Assembly (NCBI RefSeq): GCF_035974275.1
Contig: NZ_CP142422.1
Coordinates: 3,410,001 to 3,474,000 of the forward strand
DNA: 64,000 bases
Origin: Chryseobacterium sp. MYb264
GTDB taxonomy: Bacteria > Bacteroidota > Bacteroidia > Flavobacteriales > Weeksellaceae
Reading direction: 5' to 3'
Shown here: positions 33,260 through 41,384 of the stretch, piece by piece
Layout of the letters: each line of letters begins with the position of its first letter
How positions within the stretch are numbered: position 1 is the first letter of the stretch
Translations under genes and position numbers: made by a program
The notes under the pieces: generated by a model
Told to the model about the DNA's origin: nothing
Database searches by the model: none
The model's input: only the letters and a program-made list of their open reading frames with translations

Positions 33260-34789
33260 TTATAAAAATTTATTTTCTACCAATATCCAAAGTCTCTGTG
33301 CATATTCATCCACTTTATTCCACTTCCTTTCGTAGTAAAGATCGCTCAGATATTCTTTTGCTTCTTCAAGATTCTTAAATCTGTTCAAAACAGAAACAAC
33401 ATCATTCAGATCAGACTGGCTGCCTCCGAACAACATTTTTGAAAACGCAATTCTATCGTTCAGATCCAACTTAAATTCAGGTTTCGGTTTTGCCGCTTCC
33501 ATAAATTGAGTCGGAATATTGGTCTTCAAAATACTTCCTGTTTCCTCTTTTATCACAGGTTCCTGCTTCTTCTCAACAGGAATTTCTCTTTCCAAAGGAT
33601 CATCATCAAAAAGAGTCTGAACACCTTTTAATCCTTTGATATTGGCTAATTTTATTTTTCTCTCCTGATGATATTCGTCTGTATTTTCAAAACTTTCATC
33701 TGAAGGATGTTTTTCTTTTAATTCAGGTTCTGGCTTGTCGATTTCTACAATTTCACGTCTGATATTAGCCTCAGAACTGTAAGCTTCCTCCTGTTTTTCG
33801 TCTAACTGAGCTTCATTTTTAATTTCACTCAAAATATTTTCAACATTAGAAGTTTCAGACGCCATTTCCCCCTGACTGATATTGATGTTGGAAGCTACAA
33901 ATTGCTCTTCCGTTTCTTCAATTAAAATTTCCTCTTCATCATCCACAATTTCCGGATCAAAAATACTCGGAATTGTTTCCGTAATTACTGAAGCTTCATT
34001 GAAAGTCTTTTCTTCTGATTTTACTTCCGGTTCAAAACTAAACTGAATTTTCTCTTCTTCCTGAAAATTATTCAGATTATTTCCCTGATTATCAGAAATT
34101 TCATTTTCTAATTCATCAATTTCATTCAGTTGATTATTAAAAATTGCTTCTTCTTCTGTTGTTTTTTGATTAAACATTTCTTCATGAATGTTTTCATCAT
34201 TATCAGGTTCAGAATCAGCAAGAATTCTTTCTTCATCAACGAAATTCACATTAGTTTCAACATTTTCAGAAGGTTGATTTTCTTCAATTTCACTCAACTG
34301 ATCATTAAAACTTTTTTCAGAATTAATATTTTGATTATCAATATCATTACGAGCAGTTTCAGCTGCTTGAAGCTCTTTATCTTCTTCAACAAAGTTTACA
34401 AAATTCTCGTGAAATTCATTCTCAACAATTTCATTCAGCTGATTATTAAAAATCGCTTCTTCTTCCTCATTTTCATCAATTTCGTTCAATTCATTATTGA
34501 AAATTGCTTCTTCTTCCGTTACTTCATTATTTTTTGAATCGTGAGAATCCAAATCATGAGCAGTGAAAGAAACATTTTCCTGATTTTCAAAAACCTGAGA
34601 AACGTTTTGCGGAATAAAATATTCGATATTTTTCTCCAGCAATCTCAAAAAAGAAATCCTGTTAGCAAGCTCATCCACAAGATCTTGCTTGGAAAGTAAC
34701 TCGTCGACATTGTTTATTTTATCCAGATTATCAATGATATTCTTGGATTCAAAAAAAATTTTTTCCTTTAAATCTTGGATATTCTGCAT
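33260..34789 (-). CDS. Acidic, repeat-containing hypothetical protein
   Basis: A 509-residue cytoplasmic protein. The N-terminal 60 residues look coiled-coil (DLKEKIFFESKNIIDNLDKI). Residues about 85-330 are disordered and extremely rich in Glu, Asn and Asp, with imperfect repeats of EEEAIFNNQLNEIDENE (at least three clear copies, plus FNDQLSEIEEN). The C-terminal 75 residues form a compact basic/hydrophobic domain (LNDRIAFSKMLFGGSQSDLN, YLSDLYYERKWNKVDEYAQR). Function unknown. It is divergent from tdk and precedes rsmI by 8 bp. Confidence 0.75.
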   Translation of the reverse strand: MQNIQDLKEKIFFESKNIIDNLDKINNVDELLSKQDLVDELANRISFLRLLEKNIEYFIPQNVSQVFENQENVSFTAHDLDSHDSKNNEVTEEEAIFNNELNEIDENEEEEAIFNNQLNEIVENEFHENFVNFVEEDKELQAAETARNDIDNQNINSEKSFNDQLSEIEENQPSENVETNVNFVDEERILADSEPDNDENIHEEMFNQKTTEEEAIFNNQLNEIDELENEISDNQGNNLNNFQEEEKIQFSFEPEVKSEEKTFNEASVITETIPSIFDPEIVDDEEEILIEETEEQFVASNINISQGEMASETSNVENILSEIKNEAQLDEKQEEAYSSEANIRREIVEIDKPEPELKEKHPSDESFENTDEYHQERKIKLANIKGLKGVQTLFDDDPLEREIPVEKKQEPVIKEETGSILKTNIPTQFMEAAKPKPEFKLDLNDRIAFSKMLFGGSQSDLNDVVSVLNRFKNLEEAKEYLSDLYYERKWNKVDEYAQRLWILVENKFL

Positions 34790-34849
34790 ATAAGAATCTT
34801 GTTAAAATTGCTTACTTTTGATGATAGAAATATACGGCTAATTTAACAA

Positions 34850-35440
34850 ATGTTTTTAGAAAATACAATTAATCATTCCAAACAAAGCGGTTGGATGGAA
34901 GTTATTTGTGGCTCAATGTTTTCCGGAAAAACAGAAGAGCTTATCAGAAGGCTCAGAAGAGCAGAAATGGCGGGACAGAATGTAGAGATTTTTAAGCCTA
35001 AACTGGATATTCGATATTCGGAGGAGGATGTGGTGTCTCATAATCAAAATAAGATCCGAAGTACGGCAGTAGAAAATCCGAATGAAATTCTTTTGCTGGC
35101 TTCCAACTGTGATGTGGTTGCGATAGATGAAGCTCAGTTTTTCGATGAAAGTATTGTGGATGTGGCCAATCAATTAGCCAATAGCGGAATTCGTGTGGTA
35201 ATCGCCGGACTGGATATGGACTTTTTAGGAAGGCCTTTCGGACCGATGCCCAATCTGATGGCCACTGCTGAGTATGTAACGAAAGTACACGCCATCTGCA
35301 GAAGAACCGGAAATCTGGCTAATTATTCAATGAGAACCTCCCAAGGAAAGGATCTTGTAGAACTCGGAGAAACAGAATCTTACGATGCGGTGAGCCGAAG
35401 GGTTTTTGTTGATGAAGTTTTGAATAAAAAAGAACTTTAG
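34850..35440 (+). CDS. tdk: Thymidine kinase
   Basis: Tdk phosphorylates thymidine for the salvage pathway. The 196-residue type II enzyme has the P-loop ICGSMFSGKTEEL, the acceptor-side DEAQFF, GLDMDFLGRPFGPMP and the lasso region. In the lasso, the family's structural zinc site normally uses four Cys/His ligands; here only HAICRRTGNLANYS keeps one Cys, and the second pair is replaced by SYDAVSRRVFVDEV. Fold and active site are otherwise intact. It starts a plus-strand run but is separated from the next genes by a 54-bp gap with a promoter element. Confidence 0.93.
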   Translation: MFLENTINHSKQSGWMEVICGSMFSGKTEELIRRLRRAEMAGQNVEIFKPKLDIRYSEEDVVSHNQNKIRSTAVENPNEILLLASNCDVVAIDEAQFFDESIVDVANQLANSGIRVVIAGLDMDFLGRPFGPMPNLMATAEYVTKVHAICRRTGNLANYSMRTSQGKDLVELGETESYDAVSRRVFVDEVLNKKEL

Positions 35441-35455
35441 TATCAGATTTATTTT

Positions 35456-35463
35456 TAAATTTG
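35456..35463 (+). promoter_or_regulatory. -7 promoter element of the toxin-antitoxin operon
   Basis: TAAATTTG matches TAnnTTTG, about 32 bp before the antitoxin ATG. No -33 TTG is seen at standard spacing. Confidence 0.45.
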
Positions 35464-35474
35464 TTTATAATTTA

Positions 35475-35488
35475 ATAGTAAAAACTAT
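35475..35488 (+). promoter_or_regulatory. Candidate operator in front of the antitoxin gene
   Basis: ATAGT (35475-35479) and ACTAT (35484-35488) form an inverted repeat with a 4-bp A spacer, just past the expected transcription start and 6 bp before the ATG. It is a plausible binding site for the HTH antitoxin. Confidence 0.4.
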
Positions 35489-35494
35489 CAAAAA

Positions 35495-35815
35495 ATGATA
35501 TTAGAAATCAAAAATTATATAAAGATCAGCAATTCTATTGATGAGATTTTGAAAAATTCGCCCTTCAAAATGAAATATATCATTGAGAAAAGCGGGATTT
35601 CTGAACCTACATTTTTTAGAAAGATGAAAGAGAAAAAATTTCTTCCTGAGGAATTGTTGAAGATTGCGGAGATTATTGAGCCGGAAAAATCTCTTTTAAA
35701 TTCATTGGAAGAAGCTGAAAGCGATTTTGAGAATGACATTTATTATTCTCATGATGATGTTATGAAAATTTCCGAAGAACGTTTCTTAAAGAAATATGGA
35801 AATAAGGTGGTCTAA
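35495..35815 (+). CDS. HTH antitoxin of a ParE/RelE-type pair
   Basis: A 106-residue protein with an N-terminal helix-turn-helix-like region (MKYIIEKSGISEPTFFRKMK) and an acidic C-terminal half (LNSLEEAESDFENDIYYSHDD, SEERFLKKYGNKVV) suited to wrapping a basic toxin. It overlaps the following toxin gene by 20 bp, the usual antitoxin-first arrangement with coupled translation. A promoter element and an inverted repeat lie upstream, consistent with autoregulation. The antitoxin family is not certain. Confidence 0.72.
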   Translation: MILEIKNYIKISNSIDEILKNSPFKMKYIIEKSGISEPTFFRKMKEKKFLPEELLKIAEIIEPEKSLLNSLEEAESDFENDIYYSHDDVMKISEERFLKKYGNKVV

Positions 35816-36098
35816 ATTTGCACTCCAGGATTTGGAGCAAATAGAGGATTATATCGGGAATAGATTTACCTTTAGAGAATATCAAAACTTTATGAATATA
35901 CTAAATCATAAAATAGGATTGATTCTCGACAAAAAAGTAGGATTTCAAAAGCTGGAAAAATTTCCTGATTATCACAAGCTTTTGATTACCGAACAAACAA
36001 CTCTAATCTACCGATTAGAATCAAAATATCTGAAAATATTCCGTTTATATAATAATTATCAAGACGAAGACAAAAAATTTATAATAGACGATTTATAA
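35796..36098 (+). CDS. ParE/RelE superfamily toxin
   Basis: A 100-residue basic protein with the ParE/RelE fold pattern: MEIRWSKFALQDLEQIEDYI (strand, then helix), two helices, then FPDYHKLLITEQTTLIYRLE and KYLKIFRLYNNYQDEDKKFI (strands, with the final R-L-Y-N-N strand). ParE toxins inhibit gyrase and RelE toxins cleave ribosome-bound mRNA; sequence alone does not decide which applies. Its stop codon (36096-36098) is followed immediately by the ATG of murF-alr. Confidence 0.78.
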   Translation: MEIRWSKFALQDLEQIEDYIGNRFTFREYQNFMNILNHKIGLILDKKVGFQKLEKFPDYHKLLITEQTTLIYRLESKYLKIFRLYNNYQDEDKKFIIDDL

Positions 36099-38546
36099 AT
36101 GAACTATACAGTAGAAGACATTGCCAGAATCACCAATGCGAATATCATTGGCGACAAAGAATTAGTTATCAAAAACATCGCTTTTGACAGCCGGATTATT
36201 TATTCTACGAAAAATGCGGCTTTTATTGCCATCAATACCCATAAAAATTCGGGTGAAAAATTCATTGAAGCGGCTATTGACAGAGGTATAAATGTCATTA
36301 TTTCCGAGCATCATTTTCCTCAGTTTGAAAATATAACGTGGATTATTGTTGAAAATTCTGTGGAGTTTCTTCAAAAATTAGCTAAATATCATTTCGAAAA
36401 TTCACATTTAAAATCTATCGGAATTACAGGAAGTAACGGAAAAACGATCTTAAAAGAATGGTTGTACCAATGTCTTTGGAATGAATTTTCGACCGTGAAA
36501 AGTCCGAAAAGTTTCAATTCTCAGATTGGTCTTCCCCTTTCTTTGCTTCAGATAAATGATTCTCATCAACTGGGAATTTTCGAAGTCGGAATTTCCGAGC
36601 CTCATGAAATGGAAAAACTTGAACATATTTTCCATCCTCAAATTGGTTTGCTGACTCACATCGGAACTGCCCATCTTGCCAACTTCAAATCGGAAGAAGA
36701 ATTGATTGATGAAAAAATCAAACTATTCAAAAATTCCGAAGTTGTCATTTATAACGGTGACAATTCTACAGTGGACAAAAAAATTAAAAATTTATATTCA
36801 GATAAAAAACTAATTTCTTACGGATTTAAAAATCACAATCATGTTTTCTTTAAAAATAATATTTCGAAAAATGAAGATGTTATTGTGCAATATTTTGATG
36901 AAGAAATCACTTTTCCTGTTCATCAGAGAGACGAAGCGACATTAACTAATGCTCTGGCGCTTGTAACCATCTTAAAGGAACTGGGAGTCAAAAATAAAAA
37001 GATCGTTGAAAAAATCAACGCTCTGAAGGCCGTTGAAATGAGACTTGAAGCCATCGAAGGAATTAAGAGCAATATTGTCATCAATGATTCTTTTAATCTT
37101 GACCTCGATTCTTTGAAAACTGCTCTTCAATTTCTTAATGAATATAATAAGCCGAAGAAATCTTTGGTCTTAACAGATATCGTCGGCGTCAATTCAAATT
37201 CAAAAGAATTGTATGAAGAAGTTTCTGATTTGGTAAACGAACAAAAATTTGATTCTGTTTTCTTAATCGGGAATGAAATATCAAATTTTAGTGAATTATT
37301 TAAAGCTAAAACATTTACTTTTATTGATACGAAAGAATTAATTGAAAGTAAACATCTTACCGAACTCGAAAATCAGATCATTCTTTTAAAAGGAGCCAGA
37401 AAGTTTGAAATCGAAAGGCTTAAAGATATCCTTGAACTTAGAAAACATGATACCGTTTTAGAAATCAATCTCAACGCGATTCTTCATAACATCAATTATC
37501 ATAAATCTTTGCTTAAACCAACCACAAAAATGATGGCAATGGTAAAAGCAAATTCTTACGGATTAGGAAGTTATGAAATTTCAGAATTTCTACAGCATCA
37601 TCATATTGATTATTTAGGCGTTGCTTTTGTTGATGAAGGCGTTGAACTCCGAAAAAAAGGTATTACGGTTCCTATCGTTGTGATGAATCCTGAACAGCAT
37701 AGTTACGAAACCGTTATTCAATATAATTTAGAACCGGAAATTTACAGTTTCCGAGTATTGGAATTGTTTTATGAAGCCGTTCAGAAATCGGGTTACGATA
37801 AAAAATATCCTGTTCATATCAAATTGGAGACAGGAATGCACAGGCTTGGTTTTAAAGGTTTTGAATTAGATCAATTGAGTGAAACCTTAAATACCATGAA
37901 TGTAAAAGTTCAAAGTATTTTCAGCCATCTTTCGTCTTCAGATATACCGGAAGAAAAAGAATTTACTTTACATCAACTGGAAACATTTGAAAAAAATTCA
38001 AGCCATTTGATCGAAAAATTAGGCTACACTCCTATCCGACATATTTTGAATTCCTCAGGAATTACAAGCTATACCAATCATCAGTATGATATGGTAAGAA
38101 TCGGTATCGGAATGCTAGGGGAATCACAAAACAGTGAAATACAAAAACAATTACGATCTGTTGTAAGCTTTAAAACCGTAATTTCACAAATCTCTTTAGT
38201 AGAAAACGGAGAATCTGTGGGTTACAGCAGAAGATTTAAAGCAGATCATAATACAAAAATTGCCACTATTCCCGTTGGATATGCAGACGGAATTCCAAGG
38301 TTGATTGGAAATCAGGTTGGAAATGTTGGCGTAAATAAAACCTTAGCTCCTATTGTTGGAAGCATTTGCATGGATATGATGATGATTAACGTCGATCATA
38401 TTCCGAATGTAAAAGAAGGCGATACCGTAACCGTTTTTAATGCAAAACCAAGTTTAAAAGAATTCGCAGACTACTGCAAAACGATAACCTATGAAGTATT
38501 AACTTCCATTTCGCCCCGTGTGAAACGGATCTATATAAAAGATTAA
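36099..38546 (+). CDS. Bifunctional MurF ligase / alanine racemase
   Basis: An 815-residue fusion of two peptidoglycan precursor enzymes. The N-terminal half is MurF (UDP-MurNAc-tripeptide:D-Ala-D-Ala ligase): ATP loop GITGSNGKTILKEWL near 109-116, GIFEVGISEPHEM and THIGTAHLANF. The C-terminal half, from about 450, is a fold-type III alanine racemase with PLP lysine K483 in MVKANSYGLGSYE, HIKLETGMHRLGF, and SVGYSRRFKADHN with the catalytic Tyr region. This fusion is common in Bacteroidota; it makes D-Ala and uses D-Ala-D-Ala in one chain. It starts with no spacer after the toxin stop. Confidence 0.94.
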   Translation: MNYTVEDIARITNANIIGDKELVIKNIAFDSRIIYSTKNAAFIAINTHKNSGEKFIEAAIDRGINVIISEHHFPQFENITWIIVENSVEFLQKLAKYHFENSHLKSIGITGSNGKTILKEWLYQCLWNEFSTVKSPKSFNSQIGLPLSLLQINDSHQLGIFEVGISEPHEMEKLEHIFHPQIGLLTHIGTAHLANFKSEEELIDEKIKLFKNSEVVIYNGDNSTVDKKIKNLYSDKKLISYGFKNHNHVFFKNNISKNEDVIVQYFDEEITFPVHQRDEATLTNALALVTILKELGVKNKKIVEKINALKAVEMRLEAIEGIKSNIVINDSFNLDLDSLKTALQFLNEYNKPKKSLVLTDIVGVNSNSKELYEEVSDLVNEQKFDSVFLIGNEISNFSELFKAKTFTFIDTKELIESKHLTELENQIILLKGARKFEIERLKDILELRKHDTVLEINLNAILHNINYHKSLLKPTTKMMAMVKANSYGLGSYEISEFLQHHHIDYLGVAFVDEGVELRKKGITVPIVVMNPEQHSYETVIQYNLEPEIYSFRVLELFYEAVQKSGYDKKYPVHIKLETGMHRLGFKGFELDQLSETLNTMNVKVQSIFSHLSSSDIPEEKEFTLHQLETFEKNSSHLIEKLGYTPIRHILNSSGITSYTNHQYDMVRIGIGMLGESQNSEIQKQLRSVVSFKTVISQISLVENGESVGYSRRFKADHNTKIATIPVGYADGIPRLIGNQVGNVGVNKTLAPIVGSICMDMMMINVDHIPNVKEGDTVTVFNAKPSLKEFADYCKTITYEVLTSISPRVKRIYIKD

Positions 38547-38551
38547 CACCT

Positions 38552-40711
38552 ATGAGAAAACTCCTGACTCTATTATTTGTATTTCAATTGCTTTTGATCC
38601 ATGCTCAGGTAAAGAAGGATTTAGTGATTCCAAAAAATCCTAAAATCGGCCTCTCCCTGGCCGGTGGCGGTGCTAAAGGATTTTCTCATGTCGGAGTACT
38701 TAAAGTATTGGATTCTTTAGGAGTAAAGGTAGATTATATTGCCGGAACGAGTATGGGTGCCATCGTGGGCGGTCTGTATGCTTCAGGATATTCAGGAAAG
38801 GAGATTGAAAAAATTGTGATGGATACCGATTTCTATTCCTTAATTATGGATCCGAAATCTAAAAGACAGGAAACTACTTTTTTCAATAAATCTGTTGATA
38901 AATATCTTTTATCGATTCCGCTTCAAAACGGAAAAATCACACTACCCTCTTCCATCAGTTCGGGACAGAAAAATGTTTATCTCTTAAAAGAATTATTTAA
39001 GAATGTTTCGAATATAAATGATTTTTCAAAACTTCCGATTCCTTTCATGTGTGTAGCTACAAATCTTGAAAGTGGCAATATGGAAATTTTTGAAAAAGGA
39101 GATTTGGTGCAATCCATCATGGCAAGTTCTGCATTTCCTTCTTTAATGGATCCCGTTAAAATTGGAGACAGCATTTATATCGATGGCGCGATGACGGTAA
39201 ATTATCCTTCCAAACCATTAAAAGATAAAGGCATCGATATTGTCATAGGTGTTGATCTTAATCAGGACCTTTCAAAAAGAGAAGATCTGAACAATATTAT
39301 TTCGATCCTGAATCAGGTCATCGATTTTGGAATTAAAAAAGATACCCGCAGACAGTATAAATATACCGACATTAATATAAAACCCAATCTAAAAGGGATG
39401 ACCGCCACAAGCTACGATGATAAGAAGAAAATCCTCGACAGTGGTTATGCTGAAGGTTTAAAATATATGAAGACATTAGATGAACTGCCTAAGAGACCTT
39501 TTGACCGCATCAGACAGCGCATAAACCCCATCTATTCCAATGTCTATAAGATAGACAGTATTGCAATAGACGGAGGGAAAATTTACGGAAAAAACTATAT
39601 TTTAGGGAAAATGGGACTTCGTCTTCCTTCTCTTCAGACCTACGGAAGTATTAATAAAAAAATAGATAAGCTGATTGCTACAAACAATTACCGGTTTATT
39701 AATTATGATATTATCTCAGACCATGAGGGTAATTATCTGAAGCTTTATGTCACAGAAGATGAGGCCAGGCATTTCCTAAAATTCGGTTTACATTATGATG
39801 AAATATTTAAAACCGGGTTGCTTCTCAATTACTCTGCCAAGCGACTTCTATTTAAAAATACCAATCTTTCCCTCGATGTGGTTGTAGGAGATAAACCAAG
39901 GTATTATTTAAATTATTTTATTGATAATGGATACATTCCGGGATTTGGGATCTACTCTTCCGGAATGGGATTCGATCTGAGAAATGACAATAATCAAACC
40001 TACGAATCGTGGAAATGGTTCAGAAATGAGGCCTACATTCAATCCATCTGGAGAGATAAATTTGCGATAGGAGGCGGAATCAGTCACGATTATTTTGAAT
40101 CAGACATCAATGGTGAAAGCAGAAGATACAGCCGCTTTCTGAATCCCTATGTATTTCTAAAGAGTGATACCCAGAATGACAGGGATTTCCCCACTAAAGG
40201 AATCTATTTTTCTGCGGAAGGAAAAGTAGTGGATCTGTTAAGCTCTGAGGTTGAAAAAAGGCCGGTTCAGATTAAGGCAGATATCAGAATTAACATTCCG
40301 TTATCCAGACAATTTACCTACAGACTCAACCTGTATGGCGGCGTTACACTCGGTGATGAACTGCCCAACTATTATAGATATAAGCTGGGCGGAATTCTTG
40401 AACAAAATCTGGTCAATTTCAGAACTTTTGGAGGTTTTTATTTTGCTCAGCTCAACACCAATAATGTTGTTCTGATCTCTAATGATCTTCAGTTCAAATT
40501 TAACAAAAACTACTTTCTAAGCGGGAACTTTTCCTTTGCCAATCTCTCAGACGATATTACTTTTGAAGACGCAGCTAAGTTAAATTACAGTTCCCTTGGA
40601 ATGACAGCAGGATATAAATCTCCGTTTGGACAGATCAGAATCAACTTCAGTCACTCACTAAAAAATAATCAAAAAGGTATATTCAGTGTTATTTTAGGAC
40701 ACTGGTTTTAA
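38552..40711 (+). CDS. Patatin-like phospholipase with outer-membrane barrel domain
   Basis: A 719-residue envelope protein with signal peptide MRKLLTLLFVFQLLLIHAQ. The patatin domain (about 30-310) has the oxyanion loop LAGGGAKGFSHVG, the nucleophile S67 in AGTSMGA and the catalytic Asp in YIDGAMTVN near 211. A POTRA-like linker (about 325-405) leads to a BamA-type surface-antigen barrel ending FSVILGHWF with C-terminal Phe. This is the PlpD/type Vd-like arrangement, in which the barrel holds or exports a lipase. It begins 5 bp after murF-alr and precedes ybeY by 7 bp. Confidence 0.88.
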   Translation: MRKLLTLLFVFQLLLIHAQVKKDLVIPKNPKIGLSLAGGGAKGFSHVGVLKVLDSLGVKVDYIAGTSMGAIVGGLYASGYSGKEIEKIVMDTDFYSLIMDPKSKRQETTFFNKSVDKYLLSIPLQNGKITLPSSISSGQKNVYLLKELFKNVSNINDFSKLPIPFMCVATNLESGNMEIFEKGDLVQSIMASSAFPSLMDPVKIGDSIYIDGAMTVNYPSKPLKDKGIDIVIGVDLNQDLSKREDLNNIISILNQVIDFGIKKDTRRQYKYTDINIKPNLKGMTATSYDDKKKILDSGYAEGLKYMKTLDELPKRPFDRIRQRINPIYSNVYKIDSIAIDGGKIYGKNYILGKMGLRLPSLQTYGSINKKIDKLIATNNYRFINYDIISDHEGNYLKLYVTEDEARHFLKFGLHYDEIFKTGLLLNYSAKRLLFKNTNLSLDVVVGDKPRYYLNYFIDNGYIPGFGIYSSGMGFDLRNDNNQTYESWKWFRNEAYIQSIWRDKFAIGGGISHDYFESDINGESRRYSRFLNPYVFLKSDTQNDRDFPTKGIYFSAEGKVVDLLSSEVEKRPVQIKADIRINIPLSRQFTYRLNLYGGVTLGDELPNYYRYKLGGILEQNLVNFRTFGGFYFAQLNTNNVVLISNDLQFKFNKNYFLSGNFSFANLSDDITFEDAAKLNYSSLGMTAGYKSPFGQIRINFSHSLKNNQKGIFSVILGHWF

Positions 40712-40718
40712 TAAAAAT

Positions 40719-41126
40719 ATGATACAGTTCTTTTACGAAAACTTACCGGATACGGTAAATACAGAATACAAAAAATGGCTGGAAGACATCATTCTTTCAG
40801 AAGAAAAAAAGTTGGGCGAGATCAATTATATTTTCTGCGATGATGAATATTTATTGAAGGTAAATCAGGATTATTTACAGCATGATTACTATACAGATAT
40901 CATCACTTTTGACTATGTAAAAGGAAAGACTATAAGCGGAGAGATTTTTGTATCTTTGCAGCGGATTTCCGATAACGCTTCTACTCTATCCCGAGAATAC
41001 GAAGAAGAATTAAGAAGGGTTCTGGCCCACGGTATTCTTCATCTCTCCGGATACAAAGATAAAACCGAGGAAGAAGAAAAGTTGATGCGAAGTAAAGAAG
41101 ATCATTATTTAGCAAAATACGAATAA
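40719..41126 (+). CDS. ybeY: rRNA maturation factor YbeY
   Basis: YbeY is a metal-dependent endoribonuclease needed for 3' processing of 16S rRNA and ribosome quality control. The 135-residue protein has the fold landmarks NYIFCDDEYLLKVNQDYL, HDYYTDIITFDY and GEIFVSLQRI. The metal motif reads AHGILHLSGYKDKTEEEEKLM. H104 and H108 are present, but the third histidine of the usual HGxLHLxGYDH motif is replaced (GYKDK). I believe this variant is common in the phylum. It is the last gene of the murF-alr operon. Confidence 0.9.
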   Translation: MIQFFYENLPDTVNTEYKKWLEDIILSEEKKLGEINYIFCDDEYLLKVNQDYLQHDYYTDIITFDYVKGKTISGEIFVSLQRISDNASTLSREYEEELRRVLAHGILHLSGYKDKTEEEEKLMRSKEDHYLAKYE

Positions 41127-41192
41127 AGAAATTGGAGATTCAGAGACAGAGAAATTATTACATTTCAAAACCTCTAAATCTCTATTTTTTTT

Positions 41193-41280
41193 GGAGCTAT
41201 TTCCCGCTCTCCGCACTCGCTGTTTTCTTTTTTTTTCAAAAAGAAAACGAGCTCAAACAATTGCTGCGATCGGGGCTAGA
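41193..41280 (-). repeat. Palindromic interspersed element, copy 2
   Basis: Read on the minus strand, the ends CTAGCCC...TTGTTTGAGCTC and AGCGAGTG...GCGGGAAATAGCT match the flanks of the element at 8378-8485, but the centre is an A/T palindrome (GTTTTCTTTTT with AAAAAGAAAAC) where copy 1 has a GC-rich hairpin. It lies between ybeY and the first parS-like site. Confidence 0.78.
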
Positions 41281-41312
41281 TAAAGCACATTAAAAGAGAT
41301 TTTAGACCATAA

Positions 41313-41348
41313 AATTTACAAATGTTTCACGTGAAACATTTGTAAATT
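41313..41348. promoter_or_regulatory. parS-like centromere site 1 (36-bp perfect palindrome)
   Basis: The centre, 41323-41338, is TGTTTCACGTGAAACA, identical to the consensus ParB-binding parS site. The palindrome extends perfectly for 36 bp, ten more on each side. It lies 36 bp before the mnmG start. A second copy follows mnmG. Confidence 0.85.
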
Positions 41349-41384
41349 AAATTAAAAATTAAGGCTTAAAACAAGCAATAAAAA

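Noticed and set aside
34130-34537. Phe/Ile-rich plus-strand frame opposite the acidic repeat protein
   Set aside because: Reverse complement of Glu/Asn-rich repeats naturally gives Phe/Ile/Leu; no promoter or family.
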